From Streptomyces atratus (GTDB taxonomy: Bacteria; Actinomycetota; Actinomycetes; Streptomycetales; Streptomycetaceae): a stretch of 64,000 nt of DNA. The notes below the pieces were generated by a model. The model saw only the letters and a list, made by a program, of their open reading frames with translations, was not told the DNA's origin and ran no database searches. The position numbers and the translations under genes are program-made. The stretch is taken from positions 62,001 to 126,000 of the forward strand of contig NZ_FPJO01000001.1 in assembly GCF_900119365.1 (NCBI RefSeq), given 5' to 3'. This document shows positions 33,847 to 40,971 of this stretch, piece after piece; the first letter of the stretch is position 1, and every line of letters begins with the position of its first letter.

Positions 33847-35058
33847 ATGACCGCTATGACCCCCGGCTCGAACATCCCTCTCTCCGCGGCCCGCGTGGCC
33901 GTGGACGTCTCCGCACCGGTGCGGCTCGACGTTTCGGGCCTGCTGCTCACCGCCGACGGCAAGGTGCGCTCCGACGACGACTTCATCTTCTACAACCAGC
34001 CCAACGGGCCCGGCGTGACCTACCGCTCCGGCGGCGGCACCGCGCCGGACGCGATCCTGGTGGACACCACCGCGGTCCCGCCCGGCATCGAGAAGATCGT
34101 CGTCACGGCGAGCCCGGATGCGGCGGGCCAGACCTTCCAGGGCATCGAGCCCACCGCGACGGTGCGCAACGCCGACGACGGCAGCGTGCTCGCCACGTTC
34201 ACCCCACCCCGGCTGGGTGCCGAGACGGCGCTCGTGGTCATCGAGGTCTATCTCCGCAACGGCGCCTGGAAGGCCCGCGCGGTCGGCCAGGGCTATGCGA
34301 ACGGGCTGGCCGGCATCGCCACGGACTTCGGCGTCTCGGTCGAGGAGGAGCCCGCCGCCGCACCGGCCCCCGCGCCCGTCGCGCCCCCGATGCCCGCCGC
34401 GGCCCCGGTGGACCCCCGGATCGCCGCGCCCCCGGCCCCCGCCGCCCCGCCGGCTCCGCCCGCCGCCCCGCCCGCCGGCGGCAAGATCAACCTCGACAAG
34501 GGCCGGGTCAGCCTCCAGAAGAACCAGACGGTCTCCCTGGTCAAGGGCGGCCGGCCGCTGCTCTCCCAGGTCAAGATGGGCCTCGGCTGGGAGCCCGCGT
34601 TCCGGGGCAAGGACATCGACCTCGACGCCTCCGTGATCGCCTACGGCCCCAACCGGAACCACCTGGACAGCTGCTACTTCGGCAGGCTCTCCATCCTGAA
34701 CGGCGCGATCAAGCACTCCGGCGACAACCTCACGGGCGAGGGCGCGGGTGACGACGAGGTGATCGTCGTGGACCTGGGCCGGATCCCGGCGGAGGCGACC
34801 GGGCTGGTCTTCACGGTCAACTCGTTCACCGGCCAGAAGTTCACCGAGGTCGCCAAGGCCTACTGCCGGCTGGTCGACGCGGCCACCGGCGAGGAGTTGG
34901 TCCGCTTCGACCTGACCGGCGCCGAGCCGCAGACCGGCGTGATGATGGCCAAGCTGATCAAGCAGTTCTCCGGCGAGTGGGAGATGACGGCCATGGGCGA
35001 CTTCGTGAAGTCGCGCACCGTCCGCGGCATGGTGAAGCCCGCCGCCCAGGCGCTGTAA
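33847..35058 (+). CDS. TerD-family protein with two TerD domains
   Basis: A 403-residue cytoplasmic protein of the tellurium-resistance/stress family. Two TerD-like beta-sandwich domains are present: residues about 1-160 (VRLDVSGLLLTADGKVRSDDDFIFYNQP) and about 215-403 (GWEPAFRGKDIDLDASVIAYG, GEGAGDDEVIVVDLGRIP, FTVNSFTGQKFTEVAKAYCRLVD). The DSD/DDD-type acidic loops bind calcium in characterised members. Between them lies a 55-residue Pro/Ala linker. In actinobacteria these proteins belong to a membrane-associated stress and chemical defence complex; no other ter gene is in the window. Confidence 0.93.
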   Translation: MTAMTPGSNIPLSAARVAVDVSAPVRLDVSGLLLTADGKVRSDDDFIFYNQPNGPGVTYRSGGGTAPDAILVDTTAVPPGIEKIVVTASPDAAGQTFQGIEPTATVRNADDGSVLATFTPPRLGAETALVVIEVYLRNGAWKARAVGQGYANGLAGIATDFGVSVEEEPAAAPAPAPVAPPMPAAAPVDPRIAAPPAPAAPPAPPAAPPAGGKINLDKGRVSLQKNQTVSLVKGGRPLLSQVKMGLGWEPAFRGKDIDLDASVIAYGPNRNHLDSCYFGRLSILNGAIKHSGDNLTGEGAGDDEVIVVDLGRIPAEATGLVFTVNSFTGQKFTEVAKAYCRLVDAATGEELVRFDLTGAEPQTGVMMAKLIKQFSGEWEMTAMGDFVKSRTVRGMVKPAAQAL

Positions 35059-35076
35059 CAGGGAAGGCCCCCGATA

Positions 35077-35120
35077 CGGCTTCAGGGGCTGCCTGCGGGT
35101 GCAGGCAGCCCCTGAAGCCG
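35077..35120 (+). terminator. Strong hairpin terminator after TerD gene
   Basis: A perfect 20-bp stem (35077-35096 with 35101-35120) and a 4-base loop, 18 bases after the stop codon. It may also serve the convergent gene at 35173. Confidence 0.9.
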
Positions 35121-35172
35121 GAGAGCGTGACGGATACGGGGACGCGGACGCCGCGCGTGCTCGCCGCCTCCC

Positions 35173-35403
35173 TCAGAGCTTGGTCAGCTTGGAGTACGGG
35201 CTCAGGATCCTCCCCTGCCGCCCCGAGAAGTCGATGAGCACCGCGTCGTTGTCGCCCTCGACGGCGAGGACGCGGCCGAGTCCGAACTGATCGTGCGACA
35301 CCCGGTCGCCCACATCGAACAATTCGACCGGTGGGTCCGCCTGGGCCGGGCGGTTGAAGGGACTGGAGGGCAGATGGCGCCGGGAACCGGCTGACTGTTT
35401 CAT
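35173..35403 (-). CDS. Small protein with PcrA/UvrD C-terminal Tudor-like domain
   Basis: A 76-residue protein. The C-terminal half, FDVGDRVSHDQFGLGRVLAVEGDNDAVLIDFSGRQGRILSPYSKLTKL, closely follows the small SH3/Tudor-like module at the end of UvrD/PcrA helicases, which contacts RNA polymerase in known cases. Here it stands alone after a 30-residue basic, Ser/Pro-rich N-terminus. It may bind RNA polymerase or nucleic acid by itself (inference). Confidence 0.75.
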   Translation of the reverse strand: MKQSAGSRRHLPSSPFNRPAQADPPVELFDVGDRVSHDQFGLGRVLAVEGDNDAVLIDFSGRQGRILSPYSKLTKL

Positions 35404-35481
35404 TACCTTGAGTATGCGCCCTGGGAACGCCCGACGCCATGCCCGTTCACCGCAGGGGTCCCACTGATACCGGATTCGTGA

Positions 35482-37062
35482 TCAGCGGATCCAGGGCCAG
35501 TCCGCGTCCCGGCCCGCTTCCAGCAGCGGCACCATGCGGAACGCGGCGTCCGAAAGACCCCCGAAGGTGTGGCGCATCCCGTCGCCCGAAGGGGCGTGTC
35601 CGACCCGGTACCCGGCCAGGTTCCAGGTGTAGACGGGCACAGTGGCGGGCACCGCCGCGGTGGCGTCCGCGGCGTACGAGAACGACGCCTGCTCGTCGGT
35701 GACGATCAGCACCCGGTCATGGCCCCGGTAGTGCCGGCGCACCGCCTCCGCGGTGTTGGTGCCGCCGAGGTTGCCGAAGCGCTCCAGAACCTTCAGCACG
35801 GACTCACTCCGGCGATATGCGACCGGCGCACTGTTCGTACCGAACTGCACCAGATCGGCATCGGCCGCCCGCAGTGCCAGCGCCGTGCCGAAGATCGCGG
35901 CCGCGTCGGCCCGGTTGAGCTGCGAGCGGTCCGAGAGCGGCGACCACATCGAGCCCGAGCGGTCGACCAGGACCAGCGTCCGCCCCGGCAGGGCAGGCAC
36001 GTTGTCCAGCGCGTGGCCGAGCGCCTGCTCCAGCGGGTGGGCCCAGCGCAGCGAGGGCGCGTGCTGGTAGGCAGCGAGGTAGCGGAACGGGAACTGCTGG
36101 GACGCGGCGACCGCGGCCGGGTCGCAGATCCGCTCCGCCACCCGCGCGGCGACCTCGTCCGAGACGCCCGCCTCGTCGAAGTTGCGCAGATTGCGGATGA
36201 GCGCCATCGCGCCCATCGACGGGATCACCGCTTCCCAGGCCGTGGCGTCCATCGGCCCTTGCAGCCAGCCCGCCAGGGCCTCCCAGGTCATGCCCGCGGC
36301 GGCCAGCCGGTCCGCCCCGTCGGCGCTCTCGACCACGGCCCGCCGTTCCCCGGTGGGCAGTTCCATCAGCGCGCGGTGGGCGTTCAGGACCCGGTCCGAG
36401 ACCGGCACCACGGCCGTCTCGGGGTGGTGGCGGCGGTCGAGGGCGTACCGGAACAGCTCGCCCTGCCACGGCTTCTGTGGGTCGGGCGAGGCGTGCACCA
36501 GGTTCAGGATGTCGCCGAAGCGGTAGCCCTTGGACGCGGTGTCGTACTTCAGCAGCGACCTGCCGTTGTAGAGCCGGCGCACGGCATCGGCGATGCCACG
36601 CTTGACCGGCTTGGGCACGGCCCGGCCGTAGCGGGAGGTCCAGTACCCGAGGAGCTCCCCGGGCTCGTCGGCGCGCAGCAGGACGGAGTCGACGACCTGG
36701 CGGTTGGACGGTCCGTCCTCGGCGCCCGCGTCCAGCCGCGCCTTCACGTACTCGGCGGCGCCGACGATCGAGGCGGTACGCATCCGGCCGTCGCGGCGCA
36801 GCCAGTGCAGCAGGCCGGCGGTCCACTCGGGGTCACCGACGGCGAGCACCCGCACCAGTTCGGCGAAGCGCTCGTCGCGCTGCTCGCCGTCCTCGTAAAA
36901 GGTCTGCTGCGAAACGAAATTGGCGACCGCGAGCAGAAAAAGCTCGGAGCGGTTGTCACGCAGATGTCCCCGGCCGCCCTGATGGGTCGGCGCGGTGCGC
37001 CCGGTCGTCTTCACGGGCGAGGCGACACGGGGCCTGGTGGTGCGGGTGTTGAAGCGTGCCAT
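35482..37062 (-). CDS. rsr: TROVE-domain protein, bacterial Ro60 (Rsr)
   Basis: A 526-residue Ro60 homologue. The TROVE HEAT-repeat ring occupies about residues 25-355 (VANFVSQQTFYEDGEQRDERFAELV, GLLHWLRRDGRMRTASIVGA, SRYGRAVPKPVKRGIADAVRRLY, KYDTASKGYRFGDILNLVH), followed by a VWA-like domain with MIDAS DRSGSMWS and a complementary GGTNT loop. Ro binds Y RNAs on its outer surface and misfolded or single-stranded RNA ends in its central hole, and in Deinococcus works with PNPase. The ATG at 37062 has GGGGGA six bases upstream. Three Y-RNA-like genes lie just 5' on the same strand. Confidence 0.95.
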   Translation of the reverse strand: MARFNTRTTRPRVASPVKTTGRTAPTHQGGRGHLRDNRSELFLLAVANFVSQQTFYEDGEQRDERFAELVRVLAVGDPEWTAGLLHWLRRDGRMRTASIVGAAEYVKARLDAGAEDGPSNRQVVDSVLLRADEPGELLGYWTSRYGRAVPKPVKRGIADAVRRLYNGRSLLKYDTASKGYRFGDILNLVHASPDPQKPWQGELFRYALDRRHHPETAVVPVSDRVLNAHRALMELPTGERRAVVESADGADRLAAAGMTWEALAGWLQGPMDATAWEAVIPSMGAMALIRNLRNFDEAGVSDEVAARVAERICDPAAVAASQQFPFRYLAAYQHAPSLRWAHPLEQALGHALDNVPALPGRTLVLVDRSGSMWSPLSDRSQLNRADAAAIFGTALALRAADADLVQFGTNSAPVAYRRSESVLKVLERFGNLGGTNTAEAVRRHYRGHDRVLIVTDEQASFSYAADATAAVPATVPVYTWNLAGYRVGHAPSGDGMRHTFGGLSDAAFRMVPLLEAGRDADWPWIR

Positions 37063-37100
37063 GTGAATTCCCCCGAATTCATTGGGAGAAGGCACAGCGG

Positions 37101-37240
37101 AAAAGGGTGCCCGAGATCAGGAGTCGGCGACGGGCTCACTGATGCTCTACCCGATTGAGCTACCGGCCGTGGCCGGGCGGGACTCGAACCCGCAACCGTC
37201 AGTCCAATGGAAGTATCCGTCGCCTGCGCACCGGGCACCC
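37101..37240 (-). ncRNA. YrlA-type Y RNA 3, with permuted tRNA mimic
   Basis: About 136 nt closed by a 9-bp stem (GGGTGCCCG at 37240-37232 with CGGGCACCC at 37113-37105) and followed by TTTT. Next to the stem are the blocks shared with the two sister RNAs: 5' GGTGCGCAGGC and 3' CCGACTCCTGATCT, the likely Ro-binding region. The distal part holds a T arm (37193-37177, 5-bp stem, loop TTCGAGT), a short closed acceptor-like stem (37176-37163) and a D arm (37162-37143, GCTC/GAGC stem, G-rich loop), in that circularly permuted order. Ends are approximate. The rsr start codon is about 40 nt downstream. Confidence 0.85.
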
Positions 37241-37253
37241 CCCGGCGTCTGTG

Positions 37254-37322
37254 CCTCCCGAGATCAGAGTCGGCGGCGGCGGTTTCTTGGGAGGAAGTAG
37301 CCGCAGCCTGCGCACCGGGAGG
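37254..37322 (-). ncRNA. Compact Y RNA 2 lacking the tRNA-like module
   Basis: About 69 nt closed by a 7-bp stem (CCTCCCG at 37322-37316 with CGGGAGG at 37260-37254). It carries the same blocks as its neighbours, GGTGCGCAGGC on the 5' side, TACTTCC further in, and CCGACTCTGATCT on the 3' side, but the interior is only a short G/C stem and loop. No T or D arm is present. It would be a minimal Ro-binding RNA. Confidence 0.78.
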
Positions 37323-37352
37323 TGCCATGCAGTCATGCTGATGAAGTTGTGG

Positions 37353-37492
37353 GTGCCCAGAGATCAGGGTCGGCGGAACCGACGAAGGTGCTCTACCGAC
37401 TGAGCTACACCGGAACGGATCCGGTGGCGGGACTCGAACCCGCGACATCCCCATTATCAGTGGAAGTAGGTCCTGCCTGCGCACCTGGGCAC
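37353..37492 (-). ncRNA. YrlA-type Y RNA 1, with permuted tRNA mimic
   Basis: About 140 nt closed by an 8-bp stem (GTGCCCAG at 37492-37485 with CTGGGCAC at 37360-37353). Shared blocks GGTGCGCAGGC, TACTTCC and CCGACCCTGATCT are present. The mimic is nearly ideal: T arm 37443-37427 (17 bases identical to RNA 3), a 7-bp acceptor stem closed by a 5-base loop (37426-37408), then TA, and D arm 37407-37389 with GCTC/GAGC stem and AGTCGGTA loop containing the GG pair. These keep the nucleotides needed for the D-loop/T-loop elbow. TAGAGT at 37507-37502 could be its -10 element. Confidence 0.87.
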
Positions 37493-37515
37493 GGACAGGA
37501 CTCTAGAGGGATGCC

Positions 37516-37550
37516 CGGCCGGCGCGCGAGGGAATTACGCGCGCCGGTCG
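37516..37550 (-). terminator. Hairpin after phoX-like gene, before the Y RNA cluster
   Basis: A 13-bp stem with one G-U pair (37516-37528 with 37538-37550) and 9-base AT-rich loop. It should end the 37603-39078 transcript and so insulate the Y RNA genes. Confidence 0.7.
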
Positions 37551-37600
37551 AAAGAACACCGGCCGAAAGGACGCCCGTGACAGGACGCCGGTCGACAGGC
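37545..37600. repeat. Imperfect 15-nt tandem repeats after phoX-like gene
   Basis: Units at 37545-37559, 37560-37574, 37575-37588 (14 nt) and 37589-37600 (partial) follow the pattern CGG-CGA-AGGACGC. They fill the space between the stop codon and the terminator hairpin. Confidence 0.6.
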
Positions 37601-37602
37601 CG

Positions 37603-39078
37603 TCAGTGGCGGTTCGGCTGGCGCTTCCACGGGCCGGTGATGGCGAGCATGATGCCCGGCGTCTGGATGTTGGCGTACAGCGTCCGGCCGTCGGGCGAGA
37701 ACGTGACTCCGGTGAACTCGCTGTACTCCGGCTCCTCCTCGCTGCCGATGTTCAGCTCGTTGCGCGCGATGGGATAGGTGCGGCCGCTCCCGGTCGCCCC
37801 GAAGAGGTGCTGGATGCCGTCGCCGTCCTCGGCGATGACCAGTCCGCCGTACGGCGAGACGGTGATGTTGTCCGGGCCGTCGAAGGCGCCGTCCTTCGAC
37901 GGGTCGGCGTTCACCCCGAGGAGCACCTTCAGCGTCAGCGTGCGGCGCTTGGGGTCGTAGAACCAGACCTGGCCGTCGTGCTGGGCGGGGCTCTCGGAGC
38001 GGGCGAACGAGGAGACGATGTAGGCGCCGCCGTCGCCCCACCACATGCCTTCGAGCTTGCGGGCGCGGGTGACCTCGCCGTCGGCGAACTGCTTGCGCAC
38101 CGAGACCGCCTTGGCGTCACGGTCGGGTACGTCGACCCAGTCCACGCCGTACACCGTGCCGATCTTCGTGGCGCGGGACAGGTCGTCGACGAACTTGCCG
38201 TTGCTGTCGAAGCACTTGGTGGCCTGGAGGACACCGGCGTCGTCGGCGAGCGTGCGCAGCTTGCCGCGGCCGTGCCGGAAGCCGTGCGGCGGGACCCAGC
38301 GGTAGAGCAGCCCGTTGGGGCCGGAGGCGTCCTCGGTCAGGTAGGCGTGGCCGAGCTTGGGGTCGATGACGACGGCCTCGTGGGCGTACCGGCCGAACGC
38401 CTTGATCGGGCGCGGGTCGCGGTTGGCGCGCTTGTCGTACGGGTCGACCTCGAAGACGTAGCCGTGGTCCTTGAGCAGGCCGTTCTTGCCGGCCCTGTCC
38501 TCGGTCTCCTCGCAGGTGAGCCAGGTGCCCCACGGGGTGGCGCCGCCGGCGCAGTTGGTGGACGTACCGGCGATGCCGACCCACTCGGCGGTACGGCCGT
38601 CGCGGCGGGTCTCCACGACGGTGCAGCCGCCGGCCGCGACCGGGTCGTAGACGAGGCCCTCGGCGAGCGGCACCGGGTGCTCCCAGCCGGCGCGGACGCC
38701 GCTGAGCTCGTGGTTGTTGACGAGCAGGGTGACGCCGCGCGGGCCCTCGAACGTGGCCGTGCCGTCGTGGTTGGAGGGGGTGAACTCACCGGACTCCAGC
38801 TTGGTGACACCGCTGTGGGTGATGACCTGGTACGAAAAGCCGGCGGGGAGCGCGAGTATGCCCTCGGGGTCGGCGATCAGCGGCCCGTAGCCGGGCTCGC
38901 GGCCGTGCCCATGACCGTGGTCGTGGCCGTGACCGTCGTGGCCGTCGTGGCCGTGCTTCGGGTCCCCGGCGGCCAGGGCGCCCGGTGCGGTGGCCAGTGC
39001 CGCGACGGTACCGGTCAATGCGATGCCGGCACCCGTGAGGGCGGACTGCTTGGTGAATTCCCTGCGTGTGAAGGGCAT
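37603..39078 (-). CDS. PhoX-type (DUF839) phosphatase, Tat-exported
   Basis: A 491-residue secreted protein. The twin-arginine signal is TRREFTKQSALTGAG, cleaved after a hydrophobic stretch near GALA. A striking His/Gly/Asp-rich segment of about 20 residues (repeats of GHDGHDGHG type) follows, possibly for metal capture. The body matches PhoX/DUF839 beta-propeller phosphatases (LLVNNHELSG, GTSTNCAGGATPWGTWLTCEE, YGRYAHEAVVID-like FGRYAHEAVVID, TEDASGPNGLLYRW), which use Fe and Ca. CCAGGAG is seven bases before the ATG. A possible PHO box is at 39131-39152, so phosphate control is plausible. Confidence 0.9.
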   Translation of the reverse strand: MPFTRREFTKQSALTGAGIALTGTVAALATAPGALAAGDPKHGHDGHDGHGHDHGHGHGREPGYGPLIADPEGILALPAGFSYQVITHSGVTKLESGEFTPSNHDGTATFEGPRGVTLLVNNHELSGVRAGWEHPVPLAEGLVYDPVAAGGCTVVETRRDGRTAEWVGIAGTSTNCAGGATPWGTWLTCEETEDRAGKNGLLKDHGYVFEVDPYDKRANRDPRPIKAFGRYAHEAVVIDPKLGHAYLTEDASGPNGLLYRWVPPHGFRHGRGKLRTLADDAGVLQATKCFDSNGKFVDDLSRATKIGTVYGVDWVDVPDRDAKAVSVRKQFADGEVTRARKLEGMWWGDGGAYIVSSFARSESPAQHDGQVWFYDPKRRTLTLKVLLGVNADPSKDGAFDGPDNITVSPYGGLVIAEDGDGIQHLFGATGSGRTYPIARNELNIGSEEEPEYSEFTGVTFSPDGRTLYANIQTPGIMLAITGPWKRQPNRH

Positions 39079-39130
39079 CACGTACTCCTGGGGCAACTGG
39101 GTGGGTTGTTGGCGCGCCCACAGTCGCGCC

Positions 39131-39152
39131 CTTGTGCCAACACCAGTTGAAC
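39131..39152 (-). promoter_or_regulatory. Possible PHO box upstream of phoX-like gene
   Basis: On the minus strand two 11-nt direct repeats, GTTCAACTGGT and GTTGGCACAAG, match the PhoP unit GTTCACC plus four bases at 6/7 and 4/7 positions. They lie about 55-75 bases before the start codon. Moderate support only. Confidence 0.35.
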
Positions 39153-39268
39153 TGCGGGCGACGCCAGGGGGCATCCTTCCTGTGCACTTGGCCGGAACGC
39201 ATGCCCTGAACTCGCCGTTCGCCGTGGGCCACCCCGCTCGCACCGCCCGCTTCACCCCTGACGAGGAG

Positions 39269-40732
39269 TCAGGTCCTCTTGCGCGACCGGGCCTTGAAGG
39301 CCGCCTTGCGGGCCTCCTTGGCCTTCTTCTTGTCGCTGTGCAGCCGCCCCATCGCTTCGAGCACGTCCGCGGTCGCCGGGTGCTCCACCCGCCAGACCTC
39401 GTCGAAGAAGCCGCTGTGCTGGCCCGCCAGCCCCTCGACCAGGCCCTGGAGTTCGTCCAGATCGCCGTCGGCCTCCAGCTGGGCCGCGATCGTGTCGACG
39501 GCGAGCCAGAAGATCATCGACTCCGGCGGCGCGGGCACACCGGCCGCGCCCAGCTCCGCGAGCCAGACCCGGGCCAGGCCGCCCAGCTCGGGGTCGTCCA
39601 GCACCCCGCGCACCGCGGGCTCCGCCTCCGCGCCGACCAGGGCGAGGGCCTGCTGGCAGTGGAGCCTGCGCAGCGGGGCCTGCCGGTCCGTTCCGCGTGC
39701 CGCGGCCAGGAGTTCGGCCGCCGCACCGTCCGCGCCGCCGCGCCGGGCCAGCCACAGCTCGACCTCGCTGCGGGCCGCCGCCTCGGGGTAGTACGCGACG
39801 CCGCCGAGCAGTGCGTCGGCGCCCTTGTCCGCGAGGTCGCCGATGGCCGGGGCGTCCACCCCGGCCTCCAGCATCCGGGTCCGCAGCCCGTACAGGCCGA
39901 GCGGGGTGAGCTTCACCATTCCGTACCGGGTGATGTCCTCGTCGTCGGCCGGCGGGGCGGCGTCCTCGCCCTCCTCGACCAGCAACGCCTCGTCCACCGG
40001 GCGGTATTCGACGATCCCGATGGGTTCGAGGACCCGGAACTGGTCGTCGAGGCGCATCATCGCCTCGGACACCTGCTCAAGGATGTCGTCGGTGGGCTCG
40101 CCCATGTCGTCGGGGACGATCACCGACGCGGCGAGGGCGGGCAGCGGCACGGGGGCGGGGTCCGTGCCGCCGTGGCCGTCGCCGACGGTGAGCAGGTACA
40201 GATTGCCGAGGACCCCGTCGAGGAATTCCGCCTCGGCCTCCGGGTCCCAGTCCAGGGACTCGAAGTCGATCGAGCCGTCCTCACCGACGAGATCGGCGAG
40301 GTCGTCGAAGACCGGCGCGGTGGCGTCTGCGTGGACGGCCTCCAGGCCGTCGAGCCAGATCGACAGGACGTCCTTCGGTGACCCGCCGGTGACCAGCGCC
40401 AGGTTCTCACCGGCGGTAGCGGTCCCCTCCGCGTCCGGCCCGGCGGCCTCGTCGGGGTCCTCGACGTCGACGAGCCCCGCGTCGACCGCGAGCCGCCACG
40501 CCTCGCTCGCCTCCGCCGCGCCGTCCTCGTCGGCCGCCAGGCCCAGGTGCTCGGCCGCCGCGGGCAGTTGCGCGTCGACGAGCTCGCCGCCGGCACCGAC
40601 CCGGGTCCCGGGGCCCGCCCAGCGGGCGAGCCGGACGGCGCGGGCGAGCAGCGGCGCGGCGAGCGCGTCCCGTGCCAGCTCGGCCTCGGTGCGCAGCCGT
40701 GCGGGCGGCAGGGTGGGGGGCTCTGCGGACAT
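39269..40732 (-). CDS. Conserved hypothetical protein, acidic, alpha-helical
   Basis: A 487-residue cytoplasmic protein, strongly acidic in the middle (DEAGPDAEG, DDEDITRYG) and ending in a very basic lysine/arginine tail (DKKKAKEARKAAFKARSRKRT). The centre (KLTPLGLYGLRTRMLEAG) resembles a winged-helix segment, and the C-terminal half looks like HEAT-type helical repeats (LRRLHCQQALALVGAEAEPAVRGVLDDPELGGLARVWLAELG). No enzyme motif. GAGGAG lies nine bases before the ATG at 40732. The upstream region has 22-nt repeats. Confidence 0.78.
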   Translation of the reverse strand: MSAEPPTLPPARLRTEAELARDALAAPLLARAVRLARWAGPGTRVGAGGELVDAQLPAAAEHLGLAADEDGAAEASEAWRLAVDAGLVDVEDPDEAAGPDAEGTATAGENLALVTGGSPKDVLSIWLDGLEAVHADATAPVFDDLADLVGEDGSIDFESLDWDPEAEAEFLDGVLGNLYLLTVGDGHGGTDPAPVPLPALAASVIVPDDMGEPTDDILEQVSEAMMRLDDQFRVLEPIGIVEYRPVDEALLVEEGEDAAPPADDEDITRYGMVKLTPLGLYGLRTRMLEAGVDAPAIGDLADKGADALLGGVAYYPEAAARSEVELWLARRGGADGAAAELLAAARGTDRQAPLRRLHCQQALALVGAEAEPAVRGVLDDPELGGLARVWLAELGAAGVPAPPESMIFWLAVDTIAAQLEADGDLDELQGLVEGLAGQHSGFFDEVWRVEHPATADVLEAMGRLHSDKKKAKEARKAAFKARSRKRT

Positions 40733-40755
40733 CAGGTGGTTCTCCTCGGGGCGTA

Positions 40756-40821
40756 CCGGACGTACGGATCGGGCGCGCCGGACGTACGGACCAGGCGCAC
40801 CGGGCGTGCGGATCGGGCGTG
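40756..40821. repeat. Three 22-nt tandem repeats upstream of 40732 gene
   Basis: Units at 40756-40777, 40778-40799 and 40800-40821 follow CCGG-CGT-CGGA-C-GGCG with 3-5 differences between copies. Each begins around a CGTACG-type palindrome. A period of two helical turns places equivalent bases on one face of the DNA. Confidence 0.75.
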
Positions 40822-40855
40822 CCAAGCGTAGACGCATTTCGCCCCATGCCGCCCG

Positions 40856-40899
40856 GTTCATGCGACGGACAGCAGCAGTCCACCCGGAAGACCTTGACA
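40856..40899 (+). promoter_or_regulatory. Possible PHO box and promoter of extracellular nuclease gene
   Basis: Three 11-nt units (40856-40866 GTTCATG, 40867-40877 GGACAGC, 40878-40888 GTCCACC plus four bases each) match the PhoP repeat GTTCACC at 5/7, 4/7 and 6/7. They are followed by TTGACA at 40893-40898. Nuclease synthesis under phosphate control would be logical. Confidence 0.35.
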
Positions 40900-40971
40900 A
40901 CGGCCTTGCGCACACAAGAGATTGACGCGCGTAGACCTCCACTCTGACCCCCGATACCCCCGGAGCCCGTG

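Noticed and set aside
37143..37193. Apparent tRNA fragment with T and D arm sequences (minus strand)
   Set aside because: T arm precedes the D arm, there is no anticodon arm and no 3' acceptor end; it is better explained as part of a YrlA-type RNA.
37389..37443. Second apparent tRNA fragment (minus strand)
   Set aside because: Same permuted order and closed acceptor stem; not a tRNA gene.
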